Positions 51,325-59,286 of a stretch of 64,000 nt of DNA are shown one piece after another (position 1 is the first letter of the stretch; the number at the start of each line of letters is the position of its first letter). The notes beneath the pieces are model-generated. The model made no database searches. It saw only the letters and a list, made by a program, of their open reading frames with translations, and was not told the DNA's origin. The DNA is from Tenacibaculum gallaicum (GTDB lineage Bacteria > Bacteroidota > Bacteroidia > Flavobacteriales > Flavobacteriaceae). The stretch spans positions 536,241 to 600,240 of the forward strand of contig NZ_QUNS01000001.1 of assembly GCF_003387615.1 (NCBI RefSeq), written 5' to 3'. A program made the translations under genes and the position numbers.

Positions 51325-51963
51325 TTACGTAGTTGTTGTTTTATAAAGAATTAATAGCGGTGCTATTTCAAGGGTGCAAAAGTACAAAATAAAATAAAAC
51401 AACTTACTAATAACAAGCTTTTTATTATTTGTTAAAATTAAAAAAGCCCTAAAAATAAGCAGGATAATGAAAGAATAAATTAAAAAAAGTTTATTAGTAA
51501 AAGTGTATTGGTACAGTATAATAATAGGAAGTAACCATATACAAAGAACATATAAATACCCTGATTTTGTATGTAAAAAATAATTTACAATTGATGATAA
51601 GCCTAAAATGTTTGCGAGTGCATAATCTATTAAAAAACGCACTAAAAAGTATAAGATAACAAAAAGAAATAACCCTAAAAAAGCTAAAAAACTGTGAGAG
51701 TATATTTCTGATACTAATGTTAAGAATAAAAACAAAGAAATAACAATTGTAGAAAAAGAGAATAAAAATAATTTAAAAGGAGAAAAAAAAGAAGCACCTT
51801 CTTCCATTCTCTTATGAAAAAAACCTGGAGTTATAAAAGCAACAGAATACCCATATAGTTTAGTTGGTTTTAACGATTTCATCATAGCTAACAACACTAT
51901 AGCTAATACAATAACTAAGGTAATCCAACTATCATGGTTTGTAATTCGTTCTATTGCTTGCAA
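51325..51963 (-). CDS. DUF4271 membrane protein
   Basis: A 212-residue protein with six predicted membrane segments. The pattern DSWITLVIVLAIVLLAMMKSL at the start, FSPFKLFLFSFSTIVISLFLF, and FLIDYALANILGL in the middle matches DUF4271, a Bacteroidota family usually encoded just before hemD. No function is known to me; linkage to hemD hints at a heme-related envelope role, but translational convenience could also explain it. It is divergent from the glycosyltransferase at 52041. Confidence 0.85.
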   Translation of the reverse strand: MQAIERITNHDSWITLVIVLAIVLLAMMKSLKPTKLYGYSVAFITPGFFHKRMEEGASFFSPFKLFLFSFSTIVISLFLFLTLVSEIYSHSFLAFLGLFLFVILYFLVRFLIDYALANILGLSSIVNYFLHTKSGYLYVLCIWLLPIIILYQYTFTNKLFLIYSFIILLIFRAFLILTNNKKLVISKLFYFILYFCTLEIAPLLILYKTTTT

Positions 51964-52010
51964 TTGCTTTTATACTTTTTAATTAACACAAAATTAGTAA
52001 TAAATAAGTG

Positions 52011-52018
52011 TATCTTTG
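52011..52018 (+). promoter_or_regulatory. Candidate -7 box for the 52041-55067 operon
   Basis: TATCTTTG, an exact consensus -7 box, 22 bases before the ATG at 52041. It shows that the open frame upstream of 52041 is not coding. Confidence 0.55.
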
Positions 52019-52040
52019 CCCAGAATTATATGAAAATTAC

Positions 52041-52763
52041 ATGAAGTCAGACGCTTTAGTCATAATTCCTACGTATAACGAGAAAGAAAATATCGAAGCT
52101 ATAATTCGAGCAGCTTTTAGTCAAGAAAAGGTATTTCATGTATTGGTTGTTGATGATAATTCTCCTGATGGAACAGCAACAATTGTAGAAAACTTACAAA
52201 AAGAATTTCCAAGCAAGCTTTTTATTGAAAAAAGAAAAGGAAAAAGTGGCTTAGGCACAGCGTACATTCACGGATTTAAATGGGCAATTTCAAATAAGTA
52301 TGATTATATCATAGAAATGGATGCCGATTTTTCACACAACCCTAACGATTTAATTCGACTGTATAACGAATGTGCTAATAAAGGGGCAGATGTTGCTGTA
52401 GGGTCAAGATATTCGGTAGGAGTAAATGTAGTTAACTGGCCAATGAGTAGGGTGTTGTTATCATACTTTGCTTCAAAGTATGTGCGTTTAATCACGAGAA
52501 TGCCTATTCATGATACTACCGCGGGTTTTGTGTGTTATAAAAGAAAAGTGTTAGAAACAATCAAACTAGATAAAGTTAAGTTTGTAGGCTACGCATTTCA
52601 AATAGAAATGAAATATAAGGCATGGAAACACAAGTTTAATATCAAAGAAGTTTCAGTTATTTTTACTGATAGAGTTTTGGGAAAATCAAAGCTCAGTAAA
52701 GGAATTATTAAAGAAGCTGTTTTTGGCGTGATAAAAATGAGAATTAACGGATTACCAAAATAA
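52041..52763 (+). CDS. Polyprenol monophosphomannose synthase-like family 2 glycosyltransferase
   Basis: A 240-residue GT2 enzyme of the Dpm1 type, which transfers mannose (or glucose) from a nucleotide sugar to polyprenyl phosphate on the inner face of the membrane. Motifs: VIIPTYNEKENIEAII, VVDDNSPDGTA, GKSGLGTAYIHGFKWA, EMDADFSHNPNDL, VAVGSRYSVG, DTTAGFVCYKRKVL and FVGYAFQIEMKYKAW. There is no C-terminal membrane domain, as in the short bacterial form. It could provide donor for the GT-C enzyme at 36943. The start at 52041 gives the standard N-terminus. A GNAT gene follows with no spacer. Confidence 0.9.
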   Translation: MKSDALVIIPTYNEKENIEAIIRAAFSQEKVFHVLVVDDNSPDGTATIVENLQKEFPSKLFIEKRKGKSGLGTAYIHGFKWAISNKYDYIIEMDADFSHNPNDLIRLYNECANKGADVAVGSRYSVGVNVVNWPMSRVLLSYFASKYVRLITRMPIHDTTAGFVCYKRKVLETIKLDKVKFVGYAFQIEMKYKAWKHKFNIKEVSVIFTDRVLGKSKLSKGIIKEAVFGVIKMRINGLPK

Positions 52764-53228
52764 ATGATGGATAAGGTAACGGTGAGACAAGCAAGTCTAG
52801 AAGATTTAGATATATTACTTAATTTTGAGCAAGGAGTAATAGAAGCTGAAAGACCTTTTGATTCATTATTAAAAGAAGGAAAAATTAGCTACTACAATTT
52901 GGAAGAAATGATTTTATCTAAAAATGTACATTTAATTGTAGCTGCTGCTAAAGGAGAAATAGTTGGCTCAGGGTATGTTAAAATAGAGAAATCTAAAAGT
53001 TATCATATACATGAGTTGAATGGTTATATTGGTTTCATATATGTGAAACCTAATTTTAGAGGCAAAAAAATAAGTGCTTTAATCTTAGAATCGTTAAAAA
53101 ACTGGGCAAAAAGCAAAGAAATACAAGAGTTAAGACTAGATGTTTACAGTGATAATTTAGCAGCAATAAAGACGTACGAACGCTTTGGTTTTAACAAAAG
53201 TTTGATTAACATGAAAATGGAAATTTAG
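52764..53228 (+). CDS. GNAT family N-acetyltransferase
   Basis: A 154-residue acetyl-CoA-dependent acetyltransferase. The GNAT fold is visible as VTVRQASLEDLDILLNFE (first strand and helix), IVAAAKGEIVGSGYVKIE, the acetyl-CoA loop IYVKPNFRGKKISALILES, and LRLDVYSDNLAAIKTYERFGF. The substrate is unknown. It starts directly after the preceding stop codon and ends six bases before pyrC, so it is part of the same operon. Nothing in the context identifies a substrate. Confidence 0.87.
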   Translation: MMDKVTVRQASLEDLDILLNFEQGVIEAERPFDSLLKEGKISYYNLEEMILSKNVHLIVAAAKGEIVGSGYVKIEKSKSYHIHELNGYIGFIYVKPNFRGKKISALILESLKNWAKSKEIQELRLDVYSDNLAAIKTYERFGFNKSLINMKMEI

Positions 53229-53234
53229 TAGAAA

Positions 53235-54575
53235 ATGAAACAATCATATTTAATTAAAAACGCACAAATCGTTAACGAAAACAAGGTTTTTAAAGGCGAT
53301 GTTTTAATAGAAGGAGAATTTATTAAGGAAATAGGAGAAAACATAATTCCTACGGATGATGTATTAATGGTTGATGCAGAAGGAAAGTTTTTAATTCCTG
53401 GGATGATTGATGACCAAGTACATTTTCGTGAGCCAGGTTTAACACATAAAGCTAACATAGCTACTGAAAGTAAGGCAGCAATTGCAGGTGGAATTACATC
53501 GTTTATTGAAATGCCAAATACTGTACCTCAAGCAACAACTCAAGAATTGTTAGCCGATAAGTTTGATATTGCAAGTAAAACATCATACGCTAACTATTCG
53601 TTTATGTTTGGAGGAACTAATGACAATTTAGAAGAATTGTTAAAAACGAACCCTAAAGATGTTGCGGGTATCAAGTTGTTTTTAGGGTCTTCAACAGGAA
53701 ATATGTTGGTAGACAATGAAGAAGTACTCGAGAAAATATTTTCATCAACTAAGATGTTAATCTCTGTACATTGTGAAGACGAAGCAACCATTAGAAAAAA
53801 TACAGAGGAATACAAAGAAAAATACGGTGATGATATTCCTGTAAAATACCATCCGCTAATTCGTAGTGAAGAAGCATGTTATTTATCATCTTCAAAAGCG
53901 ATTGAATTGGCAAAGAAAACAGGAGCCCGTTTACATATTTTCCATTTATCTACAGAAAAAGAAACGCATTTATTTAGAAATGATATTCCGTTAGAAGAAA
54001 AGCAAATTACTGCTGAGGTTTGTGTACATCACTTATGGTTTACTGATGCTGATTACGATAAAAAAGGAACATACATTAAGTGGAATCCAGCAGTGAAAAC
54101 ACAAAAAGACAAAGACGGTTTATGGAAAGCATTACTAGATGATAGAATTGATATCATTGCTACTGACCATGCTCCGCATACTTTAGAAGAAAAAGACAAT
54201 GTATATACAAAAGCACCTAGTGGAGGACCACTAGTACAACATGCAGTTACAGCTGTCTTAGAAAAGGTGAAAGAAGGAGTGCTACCAATTGAAAAGGCGG
54301 TAGAAAAGATGAGTCATAACCCAGCAAAAATTTTTAAAGTCGAAAAAAGAGGATTTATAAAAGAAGGTTTTTATGCCGATTTAGTTTTAGTTGACGCTGA
54401 TAAGAAATGGACGGTAGATAAAGAAAACGTATTGTATAAATGTGGGTGGTCTCCATTTGAAGGAGTTGAGTTTTCAAGTCAGATAACACAGACATTTGTA
54501 AACGGAAACTTAATGTATAACGAAGGTGTGTTTAACGAAGAAATTAAAGGAAAACGATTGTTATTCAATAGATAA
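53235..54575 (+). CDS. pyrC: Dihydroorotase
   Basis: Converts carbamoyl aspartate to dihydroorotate in pyrimidine synthesis. The 446-residue protein is a class I-type amidohydrolase: FLIPGMIDDQVHFREPG near residue 60, FLGSSTGNMLV, SVHCEDEATI, HPLIRSEEACY, LHIFHLSTEKE and IIATDHAPHTLEEK. An oddity is that the usual HxH of the first metal motif reads QVH. I recall the same DDQVHFREPG in dihydroorotases of other Bacteroidota, so it is probably a lineage trait rather than a loss of function. It lies in the operon GT2-GNAT-pyrC-DUF4296. Confidence 0.92.
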   Translation: MKQSYLIKNAQIVNENKVFKGDVLIEGEFIKEIGENIIPTDDVLMVDAEGKFLIPGMIDDQVHFREPGLTHKANIATESKAAIAGGITSFIEMPNTVPQATTQELLADKFDIASKTSYANYSFMFGGTNDNLEELLKTNPKDVAGIKLFLGSSTGNMLVDNEEVLEKIFSSTKMLISVHCEDEATIRKNTEEYKEKYGDDIPVKYHPLIRSEEACYLSSSKAIELAKKTGARLHIFHLSTEKETHLFRNDIPLEEKQITAEVCVHHLWFTDADYDKKGTYIKWNPAVKTQKDKDGLWKALLDDRIDIIATDHAPHTLEEKDNVYTKAPSGGPLVQHAVTAVLEKVKEGVLPIEKAVEKMSHNPAKIFKVEKRGFIKEGFYADLVLVDADKKWTVDKENVLYKCGWSPFEGVEFSSQITQTFVNGNLMYNEGVFNEEIKGKRLLFNR

Positions 54576-55067
54576 ATGAAGTCTTTTTTTTACATATGTA
54601 TTGGTTTGTTTATAGTGTCGTGTACAAGTAATACGATATACGAAAAACCTGAGGATTTAATTCCTAAAGATTCAATGGTTTCATTATTAACTGATATGTA
54701 TGTTGCCTCATCAGCAAAAAACCAAAAAAACAAGTTTCTAAAGCGAGAGAAAAACTATATGATTTTGGTATATGAAAAGTATAAAATTGATAGTACTCGG
54801 TTTGATGCTAGTAATACATATTATACCTCTAAGGTTGATGAGTATGCAGAAATCTTAAAAAAAGTAAAAGGTAATATTGATTCATTAGACGTTTTATATA
54901 GAAAAAAACAGGAAGTTCAAGACTCGATAAAAGGGATTAAAAAGGAAGGAAAACTAAAAAGAGATACTATTTTAGATAAAAAACTATTATTGGATGATGC
55001 TCCTAAAGAGTTAATAAAAAGAGAAGATAGAGGCTTTGAAAAAAAAGACTTAAAAAAGATTAAGTAA
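54576..55067 (+). CDS. DUF4296 lipoprotein
   Basis: A 163-residue lipoprotein (lipobox FIVSC near residue 16). The DUF4296 signature follows at once: YEKPEDLIPKDSMVSLLTDM and YVASSAKNQ, then YEKYKIDSTRFDASNTYYTS. The second half is a Lys/Asp-rich helical coiled region. The family is confined to Bacteroidota and has no known function; it usually follows pyrC or a polyprenyl-phosphate glycosyltransferase, as here. Start codon directly follows the pyrC stop codon. Confidence 0.87.
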   Translation: MKSFFYICIGLFIVSCTSNTIYEKPEDLIPKDSMVSLLTDMYVASSAKNQKNKFLKREKNYMILVYEKYKIDSTRFDASNTYYTSKVDEYAEILKKVKGNIDSLDVLYRKKQEVQDSIKGIKKEGKLKRDTILDKKLLLDDAPKELIKREDRGFEKKDLKKIK

Positions 55068-55068
55068 C

Positions 55069-56070
55069 TTATTTTTTAAACTCTTTAGAAACTCTTGTAA
55101 TTACATCATTAATAGGCTCAAATTCAAAATTAAGTTGTTCTGTAATTTTTTTAGAAGTATAGAACGATTCGTTGTGAGCAGATTTGGCAGAGTTTTTAGT
55201 TAACAAAGGTTCTTTACCAGTAAGTTTTGTTAAAAACCAATCAATTCTCCAAAATATTGAAGTAACTAATTTCCCAACTTTTTTTGAAGGTCTTTTTTTA
55301 TTTAGATTATCAGCAATACTAAATAAAACATCTTTAAACGTTTTGTTTTCAGAAACTAAAATAAAACGTTCATTTTGTATATTAGAATCCATCAGATTTA
55401 TCATTGCTTTTACGACATCACTTACTCCAACAAATCCAGTAATACCTTCTGTATAAAATTTAAATCCATTATTTATTTGTGTAAACATTTTTCCAGAGCC
55501 TTCACCCCAAAAACCACCGCCTAAAATTACTCCAGGGTTTACAATTACGACATTTAAATCTTCTTGACTACCTCTCCAAACCTCCATTTCAGCACCATAT
55601 TTTGTAATAGCGTATCCATGATTTTCGTCATCATCTACCCATTCATTTTCTTCATTAATTGGTTGTCCGTTAATAGTATTCCCAACAGAAGCAATGGAGC
55701 TCACAAAACAGAATTTATCTACATTCGCATCAATAGCAAAATTGATTAAGTTAGCAGTTCCCTCAATATTTACCTGACGCATTTTTCTATAATCCTTCGG
55801 GTTAAAAGAAACTAATGCAGCACAATGATACACTTGTGTAATATTGTCAAATACGGGTTTTAAAGAAGGTACATCGGTAATGTCGGCTTGTACCCATTCA
55901 ATTTTTGAAAAGAATTCTTGTACATCGTCTGTATAAAAAGAAAAGATTTTTTTTACGTGCTCACGCTTTTCATCTGTTCTAAAAACAGCTCGAATTTTGT
56001 CGTTTTTTTGGCTTAAATAATATAATAAATGTGAGCCTACTAAACCTGTACCTCCTGTAACTAAAATCAT
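55069..56070 (-). CDS. NAD-dependent epimerase/dehydratase (extended SDR)
   Basis: A 333-residue Rossmann enzyme: NAD motif VTGGTGLVGSHLL, VQADITDV, YHCAALVSFNP, and catalytic YAITKYGAE (YxxxK) with the Ser in CFVSSIASVGN. It resembles dihydroflavonol-reductase-like or 3-beta-HSD-like SDRs. Members next to DUF4296 and pyrC are common in flavobacteria as I recall, but the substrate is not known. It is convergent with DUF4296, with only one base between the stop codons, and divergent from tyrS. Confidence 0.88.
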   Translation of the reverse strand: MILVTGGTGLVGSHLLYYLSQKNDKIRAVFRTDEKREHVKKIFSFYTDDVQEFFSKIEWVQADITDVPSLKPVFDNITQVYHCAALVSFNPKDYRKMRQVNIEGTANLINFAIDANVDKFCFVSSIASVGNTINGQPINEENEWVDDDENHGYAITKYGAEMEVWRGSQEDLNVVIVNPGVILGGGFWGEGSGKMFTQINNGFKFYTEGITGFVGVSDVVKAMINLMDSNIQNERFILVSENKTFKDVLFSIADNLNKKRPSKKVGKLVTSIFWRIDWFLTKLTGKEPLLTKNSAKSAHNESFYTSKKITEQLNFEFEPINDVITRVSKEFKK

Positions 56071-56103
56071 AAAGCGAATTTAGTTTATTTTGGCTGATAA
56101 ACT

Positions 56104-56111
56104 TATCTTTG
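56104..56111 (+). promoter_or_regulatory. Candidate -7 box for tyrS
   Basis: TATCTTTG, an exact consensus -7 box, 20 bases upstream of the tyrS ATG. TTTTG at 56088 is too close to be a standard -33 element. Confidence 0.55.
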
Positions 56112-56131
56112 CTTCTTTAAAATAGAATAAA

Positions 56132-57436
56132 ATGACCAAGAATTTAGTAGAAGAATTACAATGGCGTGGAATGATTCACGACATTATGCCAGGAACCGAA
56201 GAACAACTTCAAAAAGAAATGACATCGGTTTATATTGGTTTTGATCCAACTGCAGATTCGTTACACATTGGTAGTTTAGTTCCAATTATTTTACTAGTTC
56301 ACATTGAAAAAGCAGGGCATCAGCCAGTGGCTTTAGTAGGAGGTGCTACTGGTATGATTGGTGATCCGACAGGGAAGTCAGACGAACGTAATTTATTAAA
56401 TGAAGAAGCGTTAGCTAAAAATGTTGCAGGTTTAAAAAGAACGTTAGGTCGCTTTTTAGATTTTGATAATGGAACTAAAAACGCTCCTTTATTGGTAAAC
56501 AATTACGATTGGATGAAAGACTTTTCTTTTATCGAGTTTGTACGAGATGTTGGTAAGAGAATTACTGTAAACTACATGATGGCAAAAGATTCTGTAAAAA
56601 AACGTATTACAGGAGAAGCAGGTAACGGAATGAGTTTTACAGAGTTTACGTATCAATTAATTCAAGGTTATGATTTCTATCACTTATATAAAACCTTAAA
56701 TTGTAAATTGCAAATGGGAGGTTCTGACCAATGGGGAAACATTACCACAGGTACAGAGCTAGTTCGTAGAATGACAGCAGGAGAAGAAGCAAAAGCATTT
56801 GCAGCAACTTGCCCATTAATTACAAAAGCTGACGGCTCTAAATTTGGAAAGTCTGAAGGAGGAAATGTTTGGTTAGATGCAGATAAAACATCAGTTTACA
56901 AGTTTTATCAGTTTTGGTTAAATACTTCAGATGAAGATGCAGAAAAGTATATTAAAATATTTACGTTTTTAGATAAAGAAACTATTGATGCTGTAATCGT
57001 AGAACATAAAGAAGCGCCGCATCAAAGAGCTTTACAAAAGAAGTTAGCAGAAGAAGTAACAACGTTTGTTCACTCAAAAGAAGAGTTAGATAAAGCAATT
57101 GCTGCTTCAAATATTTTATTTGGTAAATCAACAGCTGATGATTTAAAAAGTTTAGATGAACAAACTTTTTTAGATGTGTTTGATGGTGTGCCACAAGCTG
57201 AGGTAACTTCTGAGGATATAGCTGGAGGATTAGACATGATTGCGGCTTTAGCAGCCAAAACAGGTTTCTTAAAATCAAACGGAGATGCTCGTAGAGCTTT
57301 AAAGGAAAACTCAATATCAGTAAATAAAGAAAAAGTAAGTGAAGATTTTGTGATCACTTCAAAAGATTTAATCGCCGATAAATATGTGTTACTACAAAGA
57401 GGTAAGAAAAATTACTTTTTGTTGAAGGTAGCATAA
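56132..57436 (+). CDS. tyrS: Tyrosyl-tRNA synthetase
   Basis: Charges tRNA-Tyr in the cytoplasm. The 434-residue product is the standard bacterial Tyr[22 protein letters not shown] (HIGH motif), [44 protein letters not shown], and KFGKSEGGN (KMSKS equivalent). The C-terminus is an S4-type RNA-binding domain ([20 protein letters not shown]). Start ATG gives the usual N-terminus. Monocistronic with its own -7 box and terminator. Confidence 0.98.
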   Translation: MTKNLVEELQWRGMIHDIMPGTEEQLQKEMTSVYIGFDPTADSLHIGSLVPIILLVHIEKAGHQPVALVGGATGMIGDPTGKSDERNLLNEEALAKNVAGLKRTLGRFLDFDNGTKNAPLLVNNYDWMKDFSFIEFVRDVGKRITVNYMMAKDSVKKRITGEAGNGMSFTEFTYQLIQGYDFYHLYKTLNCKLQMGGSDQWGNITTGTELVRRMTAGEEAKAFAATCPLITKADGSKFGKSEGGNVWLDADKTSVYKFYQFWLNTSDEDAEKYIKIFTFLDKETIDAVIVEHKEAPHQRALQKKLAEEVTTFVHSKEELDKAIAASNILFGKSTADDLKSLDEQTFLDVFDGVPQAEVTSEDIAGGLDMIAALAAKTGFLKSNGDARRALKENSISVNKEKVSEDFVITSKDLIADKYVLLQRGKKNYFLLKVA

Positions 57437-57456
57437 AGAAAATTGTATATAAAATT

Positions 57457-57494
57457 AAAAAGCCCTTAAGAGAAATTTCTTTTAAGGGCTTTTT
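57457..57494 (+). terminator. tyrS terminator
   Basis: AAAAAGCCCTTAA (57457-57469) and TTAAGGGCTTTTT (57482-57494) form a 13-bp stem whose loop can extend the pairing (GAGAAATTTCTT). Confidence 0.9.
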
Positions 57495-57537
57495 GTTTGT
57501 AATATATAAACAAACAAAGGGGTGGGGTAAATTGTTG

Positions 57538-57735
57538 TTATGAAACTGCTTTTAAATCAAATGTTAAAGGGCACCTTTTACAGTTAATTCCTTTCTTTTG
57601 ATATTTATTGCAGCATTTACTTTTAGGCTTAATACAGTTACTTGCGCATGAAGAACTACAAACAGTAGTTTTTTGCAATGTCTTAACAGAAATTTTAGAG
57701 GTAACTTTCTTGGTTTCAGTATAAAAAACAATCAT
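57538..57735 (-). CDS. Small Cys-rich protein
   Basis: A 65-residue basic protein starting MIVFYTETKKVTSKISVK and then packed with cysteines: CSSSCASNCIKPKSKCC, YQKKGINCKRCP. Nine cysteines in under 40 residues suggest a metal-binding protein. I think I have seen similar unnamed small proteins in flavobacteria, but cannot name a family. The ATG at 57735 is chosen because a -7 box (57757-57764) covers the alternative ATG at 57759. It lies divergently next to the CxGKC membrane protein and the MbnP/MbnH genes, so a role in copper or other thiophilic metal handling is plausible by position. Confidence 0.6.
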   Translation of the reverse strand: MIVFYTETKKVTSKISVKTLQKTTVCSSSCASNCIKPKSKCCNKYQKKGINCKRCPLTFDLKAVS

Positions 57736-57756
57736 TATCTTTTCGTATAATCCGTG

Positions 57757-57764
57757 CAAATATA
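57757..57764 (-). promoter_or_regulatory. Candidate -7 box for the Cys-rich protein gene
   Basis: The minus strand reads TATATTTG, an exact consensus match, 22 bases upstream of the ATG at 57735. Confidence 0.5.
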
Positions 57765-57817
57765 AGTTTTTTATTTAGAATAAATTAAAATAAAGAAAAA
57801 AACGTGAAATGTTATTG

Positions 57818-57848
57818 TTGTTTATCAGTAGAGATAGTAGTATCTTTG
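57818..57848 (+). promoter_or_regulatory. Complete promoter of the CxGKC-protein/MbnP region
   Basis: TTG (57818-57820), a 20-base spacer and TATCTTTG (57841-57848) match the full Bacteroidota promoter TTG-N17-23-TAnnTTTG. The ATG at 57870 is 22 bases downstream. This is the best promoter match in the window. Confidence 0.7.
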
Positions 57849-57869
57849 CTCTAGTAAAAAGCCCTCTTT

Positions 57870-58238
57870 TTGTTACAAAAACTAAGCATATACTTTTTTG
57901 TTGCACTGTACATGATAGCCATGTTGCGCCCAATAGCTCCTTTTGTTGAGTATGCAATAAATTATGATTATATATCAAAAGTTTTATGTATTAATAAAGA
58001 TAAACCAGAGTTAAACTGTAACGGTAAGTGTCAGTTAATGATGGAGCTTGAAAAACAACAAGACGACGACTTTAAATCACTACGAATCTCAATGGAAGAA
58101 TACCCTATTGGGTTTGTTTCTATCCTTAATATAGATTTAGAAGAAAAACAGCTTATAAAAGAGAAAGGAACATTTTCTTATAAGAAAAACTACCATTACT
58201 TATTCAACAAAGAAGTATTTCATCCTCCTATTGCTTAA
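57870..58238 (+). CDS. Membrane protein with CxNKxxPxLxCxGKC motif
   Basis: A 122-residue protein with one N-terminal membrane segment or signal anchor (about 4-24) and a short periplasmic part. Its hallmark is CINKDKPELNCNGKCQLMMEL (three Cys, residues about 40-53, shown here in part), followed by a charged middle and a C-terminus ending EVFHPPIA. I recall this Cys motif and the FHPP end from unnamed Bacteroidota proteins next to metal-related envelope genes, but no function is described to my knowledge. It has its own strong promoter and lies 160 bases upstream of the MbnP-like gene in the same orientation. Metal binding through the three cysteines is inferred. Confidence 0.72.
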   Translation: MLQKLSIYFFVALYMIAMLRPIAPFVEYAINYDYISKVLCINKDKPELNCNGKCQLMMELEKQQDDDFKSLRISMEEYPIGFVSILNIDLEEKQLIKEKGTFSYKKNYHYLFNKEVFHPPIA

Positions 58239-58264
58239 TTTTTACATATAACTAAAACTACTAA

Positions 58265-58287
58265 TTGATTACAACGAACGTAATCAA
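58265..58287. repeat. Inverted repeat upstream of the MbnP-like gene
   Basis: TTGATTAC (58265-58272) and GTAATCAA (58280-58287) are perfect 8-bp arms around a 7-base loop, with no T-run after it, in the 160-base spacer before 58399. A regulator-binding site is possible. The rest of the spacer shows no clear signal. Confidence 0.4.
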
Positions 58288-58398
58288 AAAGGTAGACTAT
58301 TGTAAAATAATAACAAAACTTAAATACAATTTACAGGTTAAAATTTTAATGTTGCTTAGCATTATTAAAAGAGAACTGTAATACACAAAACTTAAAAG

Positions 58399-59187
58399 AT
58401 GAAAAAAATACTAGCTTTCATAGCTTTTGCTATGGCGTTCACTTCATGTAGTGACGATGAAATAATTAATGACAAATTAGAAGGGAAAAACGAAGTAGTA
58501 ATAGAGTTTGATAACGGTTTTGCTGAAGACAAACTTTTACTAGGCACTTCAACATACACTAACGGAAATGGAGAGGTATTAACTGTAAATTCTTTCGATT
58601 ATATCGTAAGTAATTTTGTACTTGTAACAGAAGAAGGAGAGGAATTTGTATACCCTAAAGAAGAAAGCTACTTTATAATTAGTGAAGGAGGAGAAGATAA
58701 GCCTAAGAAAATTCAAATATCACTTAAAGACGTACCTGCAGGTAAGTATACAAAAGTTAAATTTGGAATAGGTGTAGATCAAGAACGATTTATAGAAGGA
58801 CAAGCAGTACAACAAGATTTTTGGATTTTAGCTGAAAACTATAACTTAACTTGGAGTTGGCAAGCAGGATATAAGTTTGTGGTTTTAGAAGGAAACTACA
58901 AAGAAGATGCAACTGAAAATCCTTTTATGTTACATATTGCAAGTAGAGGAACAACAGTAGATTTATACAAAGAAGTAGAGTTACCTATGGATGTAGCTAT
59001 TGTTAGTAAAGAACAATCACCACAGTTGCATATTAAAGTAGATGCTAATACAATGTTAGATGGTAAATCTAAAATTAAACTTTCAGAAGGAGCAACTATT
59101 ATGGGAGGAGATAAAGCGTCATTAATAGCAGAGAACTATACTGAGATGTTCATGGTTCACCATGTACATCACACAAATCATCATTAA
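58399..59187 (+). CDS. mbnP: MbnP-like copper-binding lipoprotein
   Basis: A 262-residue lipoprotein (lipobox FTSC near residue 17). The MbnP family pattern is clear: VNSFDYIVSNFVLVTEEGEE, ISLKDVPAGKYTKVKFGIGVD, the Trp pair in LTWSWQAGYKFVVLEGNYK (W152 and W154), and FMLHIASRGTT. In the characterised methanobactin-associated protein, MbnH oxidises a Trp of MbnP to kynurenine, creating a copper site. Here the MbnH-like gene follows after 99 bases. The C-terminus ends FMVHHVHHTNHH, a His-rich tail likely to bind metal. It would sit on the periplasmic or outer surface. No methanobactin precursor or MbnB/C is visible in the window. Confidence 0.85.
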   Translation: MKKILAFIAFAMAFTSCSDDEIINDKLEGKNEVVIEFDNGFAEDKLLLGTSTYTNGNGEVLTVNSFDYIVSNFVLVTEEGEEFVYPKEESYFIISEGGEDKPKKIQISLKDVPAGKYTKVKFGIGVDQERFIEGQAVQQDFWILAENYNLTWSWQAGYKFVVLEGNYKEDATENPFMLHIASRGTTVDLYKEVELPMDVAIVSKEQSPQLHIKVDANTMLDGKSKIKLSEGATIMGGDKASLIAENYTEMFMVHHVHHTNHH

Positions 59188-59194
59188 TAATAAA

Positions 59195-59269
59195 TACACT
59201 TAAAGAATAGGGTGAAAGCTCTATTCTTTAGGTTTTTTAAGTGTAATAGGCTAATTGTTTTCAATTAGC
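59195..59269. other. Two stem-loops in the mbnP-mbnH spacer
   Basis: Stem 1: TACACTTAAAGAATAG (59195-59210) pairs with CTATTCTT (59221-59228) and TAAGTGTA (59238-59245) with a bulge that includes a T-run. Stem 2: GCTAATTG-TTTT-CAATTAGC (59250-59269), a perfect 8-bp stem. They may act as a leaky terminator or an mRNA processing or stability element that sets the relative amounts of the two proteins. Confidence 0.5.
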
Positions 59270-59286
59270 TACTAATACTGTATGTA

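Noticed and set aside
52008..52040. N-terminal extension of the Dpm1-like gene from a GTG
   Set aside because: It contains the -7 promoter box and has no similarity to the family; the ATG at 52041 gives the normal start.
56982..57314. A Leu-rich 110-codon minus-strand frame inside tyrS
   Set aside because: Low-complexity Leu-rich product antisense to the conserved TyrRS C-terminus.
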